Shown piece after piece: positions 21,801-33,124 of a stretch of DNA of 64,000 bases (the first letter of the stretch is position 1; every line of letters starts with the position of its first letter). The stretch is from Platycnemis pennipes (lineage: Eukaryota; Arthropoda; Insecta; Odonata; Platycnemididae), in NCBI GenBank assembly GCA_933228895.1, contig OW121856.1, positions 100,601,027-100,665,026 on the forward strand, read 5' to 3'. The notes beneath the pieces are model-generated. The model ran no database searches, was not told the DNA's origin, and saw nothing but the letters and a program-made list of their open reading frames with translations. The translations under genes and the position numbers were made by a program.

Positions 21801-24440
21801 AAAGATTTTCCATGGATTAAATCTAGATTTAATACCATTACTTTTTTGTTAAACATTTTTATTTAATTAAGGGCATACTGTACACACTGAACACAATAAT
21901 GAATATATGAGTTATTCAAAATGTGGTGCAACTTGGATTTAGGCACTTTGAAGTATTAAGTAGAAATACTGTTCCATAGTGGTTGAAAAATAATACACAA
22001 TTGTAAAAGCAAGGTAGTGAATGAATGGTTTAGAAGATGAATGTTTGTTAGAATATATGTATAGAAATTCTGGGGCTTCAAGGAGAAGCTTTTTGGATTA
22101 GTTGTGTTCAAGTAGTGCTTCTCACTTCGGATAAGTATACTGATGTACTAAAAATGTTTCACAATAACAATAGTCTGTTTCAATTGAAACAAGCTAACTC
22201 ATCAAGTACAAAGGTGACATCATCAGCATTCTTTCAAATTCACATGCTGTGAAATTTGGATGGTTTATATGTATACAATACATACCACCCAAATTTCACA
22301 ACAATGTTTTTGAATTTGAAATTTCATAGGGTAACAATAAGGCAATAAAATGAATGTAGCAAAGCAACATTACTGAATAATCCTACTTTAACGTCATTGG
22401 TAACGTAGTTTTCTATAGGGTACTCATTCCTATAGGAAATTTAAATTCCTGTAGCAGGGGCTTCAGAACTATTTTCGCTGGGGATGAAGGGGGGCTTGAA
22501 AAGGGGCTGCATTTTTTTGCAGATTAGAGGGGGTAGAGACTAGAATGTTGCTAAGAGAGCATATGTACGTGTGATAACATGGGTCAGAAGGGAAAAAGCA
22601 AGCTGGATACGAATTTATTAATGAAGGCTACTCATTTCTCAAGGGCCCGGGGAAAATTCTGGAGGTGGCCTTTGGCCCCTCCACTTCTGATGCCACTGTC
22701 CTGTAGAAATTTATACAACTCATCTGATATTTTCCAAAACACTTTGATATGAAACAAATGGGCCAATTTCACTTGGGTTCCTTCCACTCTCTCAAGCCTG
22801 AATCTGTTCAGCTTAGGAAAATAAATGTCGACATGGACAGATAAGGCATAGGTTGAGAAATGATAGATTAAAATATTGAGGGAGAATTGCAGTAAATGAA
22901 AATGAGAAAAGCAGTAGAAATAACATATGAAGTTCTGTAGATTCGTCAAGTCCTCGGAGGCAGATAATTGGAGACAATCAGACATTGTTGCAATGACCTA
23001 GTTTGAATAGAGACAGAAGGCTGGAGGTAATGGGAGTTCTTAGGGGGGAGTAAGCTAGGATACAGAAATGGGGATAGCAACTCATGATGTCATGGCATTG
23101 CTGAGAATATTGGTGGAAAGGAATATTGAGTACAATCAATGTTTCAGTATACAATGTGGCAAAATGGCATCTTTATTTAGACTCTAATAGACCGATTAGT
23201 TTTTACCATTCATTTGGTTTTTAACTTTTGGCCATATATGGTGCGTTGGTGAAGCATATATTGCCATTGCTGTAATCGTGACTGGCAGCGAGTGATAAGT
23301 AACAAAAATAATGATTTATTTTTCAGTCATATGTGACTAGAGTCTTGAATGGATTATACCTGCTTGGATCATTATGACCTAAATGGAATGTGTTAATGTA
23401 AATTAAAGAAACCAGCAGAATGTGCTAGATAAAACTGTGTTGTAGACAAACTCGTTAAATGGCCATCAGCAGTTAATTAGATTGCAGATCTAGCCCTTAG
23501 TGCATCACAGTTCGAGCATTCACGTAACTTATGGCTATTGCTGGTTGAAACACAATAAACATTGCTTAAAATATAGTAGGTTCTAACACTGACTGCTACT
23601 AAATGTTAGTCTTTTATTTTTGGTCCACCTGGTAATCCTTGGCAGTTGGGAATTTACCTGAAACACATTCAGGCAATGTGTTGGATGTAACTAAAGAACA
23701 AATGGAGCATTTTGCCTAGTCTTACAATTGGTACAGGTAATTCACCTACAAAGCTGTGTGCAAAGAACCAACAGTTCATATCATAGCTTCACATTCATTG
23801 CTATGTACAGGAACATCCCTCAAATCATGTGGATTAATTTACAACCTGTCCTCCTCCACTCTGAAATGAGTTTTTATAGGAAATAAAATGGTCTTAATCT
23901 TTTAGTGTCCTCTGTTGTTAAGTGTGAATATTTTAAATTATAAAAAGTTTGAATTCTTTTATCAGCAGATTGACAATATCATTTGCACATTGACAAAATC
24001 ATCTGCATTCATTAAGTATTCCAACATATCGCCTACTTAGCAATCGTGATTAATAGATTAATCCATTCTGTATTGACTAAACTTTGATTCAACTTCTTTC
24101 TTACAAGCCTTAAACTATTTCAAACTTCCCACCAGTTTAACACATGAATATTTCCACTTTTTCAGAATGCTCATGTGCTTGGTTATCATTGCTGTCTCTT
24201 TGTAAAACATTTGCCCAAGAGACTGCCAAAGGAAGATCAGGATTCTATCCCTTGAGTGTGCAGCCACTAGTCGTCCTGATGGAAATGGATCCCAACAGCT
24301 TGCCCAGCGGTGAGCAGAGAGATGTCATTTCAAGTCAGCTCACACTAATGTGTAGAAGTTTGCCACCCATGGTCACAGTTGCACTGCTGTCTCATTTTCC
24401 TGCCTGGCTACAATTCTTGGATTATGCTATGTTGGTTTGA
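18862..24440 (+). CDS. Four-exon gene of unknown function, 360-residue helical protein
   Basis: Exons 18,862-18,882, 18,962-19,063, 19,132-19,816 and 24,166-24,440 join with GT-AG borders and matching phases (0, 0, 1), giving 360 codons and a TGA. The protein starts MDEPSLN and is rich in Leu, Ser and Ala with many predicted amphipathic helices, suggesting an alpha-solenoid or helical-bundle fold. KRRRKS near residue 122 is a possible nuclear signal, and an acidic patch (PDDEDM) follows near residue 205. I see no signal peptide, membrane segment or catalytic motif. I do not recognise the family. A faint resemblance of the C-terminal part to Fanconi core-complex helical proteins crossed my mind but is too weak to use. 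Intron 3 (4.3 kb) is full of repeats. The gene diverges from PUS3. The last exon could splice on through GTTTGA, but no further exon was seen. Confidence 0.72.
21055..21496 (-). mobile_element. tRNA-derived SINE, nested
   Basis: Read on the minus strand from 21,496, the sequence begins GGGGCGATCGAGTTAG and has an A-box-like segment around GTGTGGTGGTTAAG (about 21,467-21,480) and a perfect B box GAGTTCGAATCC (21,431-21,442) at tRNA spacing. This is an internal Pol III promoter. The body continues to about 21,055 and includes the complement of TTAACGTCCCATC, a stretch I associate with tRNA-derived SINEs in arthropods. The 3' end and target duplication are unclear. It sits inside the TIR element of intron 3, antisense to the host gene. 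Confidence 0.7.
21498..21833. repeat. Imperfect tandem direct repeat, unit about 145 bp
   Basis: 21,498-21,650 and 21,690-21,833 share GTTTAATCCACCC, CTATTACTTCTCAG, TAACCTG and a terminal TAGATTT in the same order and spacing, at roughly 80 percent similarity. Related TAAATCTAGATTT motifs also occur at 20,790-20,930. Confidence 0.65.
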
Positions 24441-24666
24441 CTACATTTGTAAACATTGGTGTCAATAAGAACATCACATCCCTCTTAGCTGAATAACTTT
24501 AAAGAAACATTCATTTATTCATCAACTGCAACTGGTGCAGTTTTCATTCGATCAACCAGTTCAGCTGGTTACAATTATTTCAAAACATTCCTTTGCTACT
24601 GCACGTAGAATGATACCGTATCTTCCAAATGATTCCCAGGAGTCCAGCTAATTCTAATGTGCCAAT

Positions 24667-24672
24667 AATAAA
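24667..24672 (+). other. Candidate polyadenylation signal for the 360-residue gene
   Basis: AATAAA lies about 230 bp after the stop codon. Another occurs at about 24,878. Neither can be confirmed from sequence alone. Confidence 0.35.
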
Positions 24673-27600
24673 AGTGAATATCTCTATAAAAAGACTGCAA
24701 GCAGTCCTTAACTTGAATGACTTTCATTAAGTCATCTGAATACATACAGAGAAGATGCATGTCTCAAACTTTTTTTTTTGGAAATTAACCTATATTTTTG
24801 TACTCAAAAATATGTAACAGGTTGACTTGGAATCTACGTTGACCAGCTGGCCTGGTTAATGGGTAATTGTGATTGTTAAATAAAAATGTGGAGCATGAGA
24901 AGCATACTTTTCTTTCCCATAACTATTCTTTCAAAGATGGATATCTTATCTCAAAATCATTTGCATTCGCTGCTAGAATAACTAACAATTAATATAATTC
25001 CAAAATGTAATTTTCTTTCATTTAAACACCATAGATTCACCTTCTTGAAATGGTTGAGACAAATGTAGCCAATTACAATGCATTCCTTTTAACAAACATT
25101 CTTTACATTTGGGTACAGTTATCCAGTGATGATTTAAAATGCTCAAAAACCCCCATGAGCATACATTAAAAAATATATATACTAAGGTCTTAGGAGATAA
25201 TAAGGCTAATGTATGTAATAAAATTGAAGACAAAATGCAACTTATGAAGTTGTTTACTTTTGAAGACTCCCCATGCTGAACCTGACTTGGACTAATTGGA
25301 ATGCCCTCTACAAAAAAACCACCTTATTTAATGGACACACAAGGACCAACCCAACAATCCATTCAGCAGTTAACGGGACAGCTGGGATATGATGCCTTCC
25401 AACCTCTTGACTTGAGGTGCGGTCTAAATTTTATGTAACACTACAGGTGGGGGAGAACAACTTTGTTACCTTGGGAGAAAGATGCCAACCTTTTAAAGTT
25501 CATTTTTTGTTGAAATAATAGCGATTTTAAACATTTCGACGAATATATAATAGTTTTGAAAAATAAAAGAGATATTTAGAAAGAAAGTGTTCTATTGCTC
25601 ACAAAAGGATAGGGGTTATTGGCAGCGTAACATTGTTATAATGAATTGTAGGTGAGGAAAATCGGTAGTGTAAAAAATGGATGGCCCCTTAATGGTATGT
25701 CAAATGGCTGCCATACACAGCCATTTTCTGCCGACAGCCTCTTTTACAATAACTTGCTTTAAGTCTTCCATGGTGCCAAGCTGCCTGCTGAAACTAATTT
25801 CTGAAGTACTTGAACCAATGTGTCAAAATATCAAGAAATGGTTACACCAAACTAGAAATTCCATCAGTTACCGAGTGAATTTCCAAATGCAGCTAGCTTC
25901 ATACATATATTGTCCTCATTCCCTACAGACACATTGTCACCAAGGGGAAAGAACTAATCAACGTAAAAATTTGTTACTCTTCTAACTATGCTGACTACAG
26001 ACACTATGCATGTTAGCATACAACTTTAAATGAAAATTGTTTCCAAAATGTTGTCAAATTTCCATCTAATTTAACTAAGCATTTCCCAAAACATGCAAAC
26101 AACTAAATATCTTGTTATAGTATATATGGTTCCATAGACATTAGAGAAAAAAGTCACTGATAAGCTACTTCTTTATCAATGATTCAGTAAAACACAAATA
26201 CTTCCTGCACTACGATGCACCAAAGGCACTTTGTAATTCATGTTTCTTCAAAATACTGTATTACTCTTATGACATGCTAATAGGGTTAGTCACCATTTGC
26301 CACTTCAAGGAGTGTGTCAACTCAAGATTTGAGTCATTGATTAAACTGCAGACAATGTGTCAATAATGATTAATAATGGCAAATAAGATTTATTCAATGT
26401 ATCTGCATAGGTCCAAGAAAAAGAGATTTTATAAAAGTTGACCCGGCAAAAATCAGTACAGAAATTTCAATATATTCTAAAATGCCCAAGAAGCATTCTG
26501 TTCAGTACTAATTGTTATAAAATGACAACCCAATAAAAGTTCAGGGGCATTAACTAAACTCAATTCATTCTTAGCAGTTAAAGAATATGAACGATAAAAG
26601 ATTTTTTTTGCTAATTTATTTCAAATAACCAAGGCGAGCTACCTTTTTCATACCCCTTTCATGAAAAACTTGCATCAAGGAAACTAAGAATAAATGAACA
26701 TAATTGGCATTCCACCACTGGCAGAAATAACACATGCTGACATAAGTATTTCAACACGCCAATACAGCATTTATTACCCCGCCTTTTAAGTGAAATAAAG
26801 TTAGAAAAATGACTAGACATAAAACTAAGAACAATAATCTCATATCTGGAATAAATGTTGAAAAATTTAACTTCTAGGATGACTACACAACCAATCAGTT
26901 CATTAATTTAAATATTTTAAACATAAGCAGTATTTCTCCTTTGGCTTTATTATATATATTTATATATGTATATTGGAACATATACATATATGAAGTTTAT
27001 TTCAAGTGGCAGTTCATCTTGGCAGTTGAGGATGAGTCAACCCTGTCACTCCCCTGGAAGTGAGGCTCTGAAGACAAAGTTCACAGTGGCCCAGATCTTA
27101 TTAAAGAGCAATTTAAAACATGGACACTTTCAAGATTCAAAATTGAATATTAAGGGCTAAATTTCCTTTCATCATTCTGGATGTTAACAAATTGACATTA
27201 CTGATCCCACCCCTAATTTCAGCCAAAACACCTTTGTGATATGTATGACCTTACAACCAAAGGTACCATTAAATCAAGAAGTGTGATTAATTCCTTTAAA
27301 ACAGGAATCCATTTTTATTTATGATATAAAGAAAAGTTATACTTTCATAGATAACTATTCCAAACTTGCAGGGTGGATCAATTATGTGTACAAAAAAATA
27401 ACAAACATGGCAATGAGAAATGCTAATTTAACATCAAATTAGTTTTGCATGTAAACACTAACAAAAATGATCAAACAACATGTAAATAAGTAAGGCTAAC
27501 AGAAATGGGAAATAAATACCATAATTATTTTTAATAAATATATTCATAATTACTGTATTCATATTCCACCAACACCAGTTTGCACAGTCTATAACTGCAC

Positions 27601-30600
27601 AGATTTAGATCATATGTACATCTTGTTGTGCATATTCCATTTGACACAAATTTTGGCCACTTCTCTAACATATAATGGTTACTTAAAGGAAGCTATAACA
27701 TGCACCACTTTCCATATCGAGAGCTTCTCTTGACAGTTAAAAAGGGGAGGAGGGTTTCTCATTCCAATATCAAAGATAAAATTGAGGACTTATAACCAAT
27801 GACTTCTCACAGGTCTTTACTTGATATAAGCACTAAAACTTATCCAAAATCCAGTTAGTCTTTCAAAACTCATTAAAATAGAAAAATGAGTAACACACTT
27901 AAATGGTCGAAAATGTTCAAATTGAATACGGAAATAATCTAACCATTACTTTCTTATTTCAATTTTAATAACATAAATCTATTTGTCTCATTGTAAAACA
28001 TATATTAAAAACAAAACTGAGATTATTTTAATAACAACACAACATTTAACTATCTTTACAGTTAAGTTTCCTCCAAGTTCTCTCATATTGATTACACTCT
28101 CTCTAACTACTTCCGAAAGGGATCCCACTCTAAGTTATTCTTAAACCCAAAATACATTATCATTCAAACATGAAACAAGGAACGAATGCTTAAGTAAGAG
28201 ATATTATATCTCAATATTCCTTTCCTGGTTTCATTTCCAAAGACAATTTTGAATTAGCTCTGGTCCGCCACTCCACAGAAAAAATACACAAAACTGGAAA
28301 AACCTTTCTTTCTTCAATGGCAATAACAAGAAGATAACAAGTTAACATCATCACCACGCATTCAAATCATTTTCTCTCTAGTGCCACTTATACACACAAA
28401 CATACAATGAATCCAATATCCCTTATTAATTTCTTTTTGCAGCTCATCCTTCTCTGTGACTCGGCGAAAATTCAGGTATGCCGTAGGATGGAACAGATTC
28501 AAAGAAAACATTTCATATGCATTAGAGCTAAAAACCGTAAATTCTGATGTGATAAAAATCACGGCATATCTGAATCTTCACAGCTTTTTGCATGATTCTC
28601 ATAAGAGAAATAAATCTAGGTGCTTGGGCTTTTCCTGCCTGCACGTAAGTGGAAATGGCAGTGTATTTGCTAAAGAAAGAAGTGTTGTCACACGCATTCA
28701 CACATTCCCACAATTGCTCAGTCACACAATTTTAAATGGATTCACCCTTTTAAAATTTCTGTAGTCATCCTATCAAAGGAAAACTTCTTTAACTTGAAGG
28801 GGAGTACAGTGGAAAACTGCTCGATATGTTCTAGTAACAAACAAAAAAATGTAAGCAATTAACAATGGACTGCTTCATGAAAGCCAGGATTTACTTGGTG
28901 GCAACTTCACTATAAGCAGACCAATCTAACCCTATCATAGCACTCCAATATTGTTAAGATGTAAGGCAGTTGCAGTAACAACTCACCACACCCCAAAATA
29001 TGATTATCGCACTCAATTCAAGCAGAAAACAGGTAAGTGTTGGCATACCAAATAATTTAAATGGCAGTTTCATGTTGAAATGTTTCCATCACAAACCATA
29101 ATACACACATAATACACGTATTATAACTGCTTGTTACAAAACTATATGAAAAAATCAAAAAAATTACTCAGCCAGGCTCATTTAAATTTGTATAATTACA
29201 AAACTGATTCAACAATTTTTCAGTTATACATACATAAATAAAGCTGTAACAATATGTATTACTAAGCCACAAAGGAAAAAAATGAAAAAATTAACTTTTT
29301 CACTTCCTTCTGAGTGACAGAAGATGGACAGAGGATGAGATGTCCCATTTATATACTTTCTGAGGCATTTATGAAGGGAGAGGAAGGAAATACTGTCAAA
29401 CTTTCATCAACAATAGCTTAAAACCATTAATGGCAGTAGCATAACAGAAAATTAAACTTTTCTTAAACAACATTTTTATCAAAAAAACTAATATTTTTGA
29501 GCACACCTATGGAAGAATAAAACATATCTCCTCAAACTGGAACTTACAGGCATTGCACTAATTAAGAGCCAAACAGGACTTTTTAACAACAATTTCTCGA
29601 CTTTCTTCACAAACTTTGACCCACCCTCTGTCACACCTAAGCTTTCATGCACACCTCCATTACTTTTTATTATATATACGCATATTTATTTCTTCCCATT
29701 GAATTTCCAAACTCCAAAACCTACTACCCTTCTCTCTAGCCCTATTTCAATGAAAGGAGCATTTACTTGGGGAATTAAATTGACCTTTTCCAAAAAGGTC
29801 AACATTTTATATAAAAGCTTTTTTTTAAAGGGGGACAAGTGAATTATTTCAAACAAGAGCCCCTCCAATTAATTCCTCTCCCATGTCCTGGTCAACATTT
29901 TACACTTTCATCAAACTATGAAAGCATCCTATTTTTCACCCAGTTTGTAAGACTGCACTTTTATCAGATATTTCTTTCACTTTAGAGTTTCACAGAGACT
30001 TCACCCTGATGTCATGTTCATCCAGTTCAGTGTAGACTATCAGCTGGCATGGGATTATTAATTACATTTGTCACTTGTAGAGCCAGTGAGCTTCTTTCAA
30101 CATAAGGGATAGAGCATAAGTAAACATTTACAGGGCAATGAACAAAGGGTGTTTCTTGGGAGAGACTGATCCAGGAGACAAAGATGAGAAAAGATGGAGG
30201 AGGACCAAATTTTGTTTGCAAACACTGTCCACTCATTAGTCCTTTTTCCCACACCATCTTCATTTCACAATTTCCTATCTAGTTTATTATTATTTATTAT
30301 TTTTTTCGCACACGCTAGAGCAAGCTGAAGATTCCCAGAGTCCACTTCTCTTGTCCGTGGCGACTTTTTTTGTGTGCAAAACATACTACTTGTCACACCA
30401 TTCTTCTCGTCTTACTTTTCATTAGTTTGCAGGAGGTCAACACTGTTAAACTCTGTTTGCTTTTTACACAACATATAATCATCAATCAAATACCATAAGG
30501 ATTTTTTTCTTCTACCATATTTTTTTATATCTTTTAAGCATCCTAACACAACATGAGAAGGAAGGTGTATGATGAGGAAGAGGAGTACTTTGGATGGAAG

Positions 30601-32455
30601 TTGGGATGATGACGAACGATGATGATGCACAAGGATTCTCTCTGAGGAGGGGGAGGCAGTGGCGGAGAGGATGTTAAGGGAGACAGATGAAGGAAGCAAG
30701 ATGGCTACCGAGGGAAATTTGTACAATTGATCATAACTACTCATTTCAAAAACAATGAATGATGTCACCACAAGGTACAGTATTGTGAGGTAGCAACAGG
30801 GCAAAGAGAAGATTCCACAAATCTTTGATCATGCGCCTCCTGCTTAATTCCTCTTAACCTCAAACATGCACCACTAATTATTCTTCACATCAACTGATCA
30901 AACTAACTCCCAGATAATCATTTCGTAAATCAACATAAACACTTGAACACATTTAAAATCAACTAGTGTACATGGAATAATAGTCAATAATTTAAACATT
31001 TTGTACTCTTTAGAGTAGATGTAACATTTCAGATAAATAGTCCAAAGAACCCTCGGTAACATTAAGCAATTAATAGGCCATTTCAGCTGGTAGGCTTTTC
31101 TCTTGTACCAATTCAAGGAATGAATGCAAATGGCAAACTTAAAGCAAAAAACACATTAGCTAACCTTTACACATACTCAAAGATGTACTTTTTCTGAAGC
31201 CATATATAAACAACCCAGCAAATCTTGAGGTCTTCTAACAGCATACATTTAACAATTCTGTTTACACAACTTACTCGCCTTTTGACAATTTTTAAAACAT
31301 TAAATTTAAATTTTCTCTCTTAAAAACCAATGCAAAACAAGGACCAAATGTTGTTATAAATGGATTTGATGACAGATTTCTTTTCATGCACACTATCACA
31401 CACACGCACAAACAAAATTTTTCCTCATCCACAACCTCCTCTTCCTCTACCAAAAAAGTCCCACACAACATTAAAGCAGTTCCTCTACTTTCATTTTAGT
31501 GGAGCTATGCATTTCGTTACTCATTTTGAAGAGGTTTTGTGAAGCCCACAGGGCAACTAGGAGGCTGGATAAATTCATTCTTCCTGACACCATTTGCTCC
31601 ATAAGCGCACACATCACCAGGCTCCAGCCTCCCCAAGACCAATGTACAGCATCTTACTCGAGGGAAGTATGTCAGCATCACAATTCCTTTGAGGATTGCC
31701 CGCTATCCATAGTTTTTCATCAGATTTAAATTGTCCCAGCAATGAGCTGTCATTCATACTAAACATGTTTAGAAACTCCCTACAAATGTCTGTAATAAAC
31801 GGGGACTTGTTTAGGAGCTACCAAATGGATTGAGAGGTACTTCACAGTGCCAACTGCCTGGGTATAAAACAGATTTGTCAACATCTTTTACATACTTATC
31901 AAACCTTGTTGGGAAGCTCTGGGGAAGAAGAAAATAATAATCAAGGAGCCAAAGAAAACTTTTAGAGATGGAAGGTAACTCAAAAGAGATTGCCTTGACT
32001 GAGGGAGGATTATATTAGGAAATTCTGGCAGACCAAAGATTAATTCCCCACTGATACCGATAAGTCTTCTAACTCAACATAAATGATAAGTATGTGTTTT
32101 TTTATTGTTATGACAAGAGAGAAATAAATAAAGAAGACAGTATATGAAGGAATTTAGCAGAATGTCAAATATGAAAGTTATAGATTCAACATAGGGTAAA
32201 CTTTTATGGCTGAAACATAAAATTAACAGAAAAAATAACATCAATAAGAGTCAACGACATTTAACAGCTTGTTCCAGAGTCACTTGTCGGAACAAAAAAG
32301 ATTTGGAGAGCAAGCTTTTAGAGCATGGGTTTTGACAATTGAAATGAAACTGGAGCATGCATTGTGTTGTGGCCCTCACAAAAGTGCCCGCACCACAGAT
32401 CTAATGGCCTGGCCTACCTGGGATGGGGCAAAAACATTTTAACTCTTTTTTTCTG
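24673..32455. other. Intergenic sequence and presumed Pur-alpha 3' UTR
   Basis: No convincing exon is present on either strand. Because the Pur-alpha stop is at 32,795 (minus), its 3' UTR must start there and extend leftwards for an unknown distance. Several TTTATT motifs (AATAAA on the minus strand), for example near 26,945, are candidate ends. An AT-dinucleotide-rich patch lies at 26,949-26,990. The two genes converge in this stretch. Confidence 0.45.
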
Positions 32456-32495
32456 ATAGAGAGAGACACACGAGAGAGAGATAGAGAGAGAGATA
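32456..32495. repeat. GA-rich microsatellite
   Basis: GAGAGA blocks interrupted by CACAC and AT. On the minus strand, within the presumed Pur-alpha 3' UTR, it is a CT-rich tract. Confidence 0.75.
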
Positions 32496-32794
32496 CACTC
32501 ACAACACACAAACCAACATCACCATTCATTCGCACATTCACACGTTGATCACAGATCAGTACCACCACACCCATATTCCACTGCCAAGTGAACCGCAACG
32601 CTGGACATCAAACACTCCTTCCTCACCAAACATCATCGCTCCACTGGAGGACAGCTCCAAATGGGCTTTCTGAAAAGCCTCCCAAAATAAACTGACGTCG
32701 ACACTTATTCTCCTCTCAAGAGCACCCTCTTCCACGTTTCCTGACAGCATTGCCACGGCCAAACCTCCACCGTCACAAGCCATTGCCAATGCTT

Positions 32795-33124
32795 TCACTT
32801 CCCAGGGCCGCCCATTACACTGCCACCGCCCACCACCCCCGTGCCCCCTCCCCCACCCATCACTCCACCACCCCCGTCACCGGTGGACGAGGACACCGTG
32901 GGCTTACTGCTGTGGTCCGGCCCCACACCCCCACCTGCACCCCCACTGCCACCGCCACCCCCCACACTCCCGCCCCCCACACCCAGCCCACCGCCGCCGC
33001 CACTGCCACCAACCATCCCACCACCCCCCTCCTTCATTTTATCCACATAGTCCGCAAATATGTCCCGGAACCGAGACCAGGACTTCTCTGGGATTGTGAT
33101 GGCTGTTCGGAAGTTTGTCTTCAC
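32795..33124 (-). CDS. Pur-alpha: Pur-alpha last exon (end of repeat III and Gly-rich tail)
   Basis: Acceptor TTTTCAG|GTG, then [16 protein letters not shown] and '[18 protein letters not shown]', followed by about 75 residues dominated by Gly with Ser and Val, ending MGGPGK and TGA at 32,795-32,797. The coding strand of the tail is a long (GGN)n tract. The Gln-rich tail of vertebrate PURA is replaced here by glycine. Confidence 0.9.
   Translation of the reverse strand: MKTNFRTAITIPEKSWSRFRDIFADYVDKMKEGGGGMVGGSGGGGGLGVGGGSVGGGGGSGGAGGGVGPDHSSKPTVSSSTGDGGGGVMGGGGGTGVVGGGSVMGGPGK

Larger units (their letters stand above)
20559..22454. mobile_element. Possible TIR element of about 1.9 kb in intron 3
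   Basis: ACAGGAATTTAAATGTCCTATAG at 20,559-20,581 is matched inverted at 22,427-22,454 with about four differences. Related degenerate copies of the motif lie just outside and inside the left end. The interior is non-coding and contains a SINE and a direct repeat. No target duplication was identified, so the boundaries are approximate. Confidence 0.45.

Noticed and set aside
22632..22985. 117-codon minus-strand ORF in intron 3
   Set aside because: No homology or codon pattern; it lies in repeat-derived sequence.
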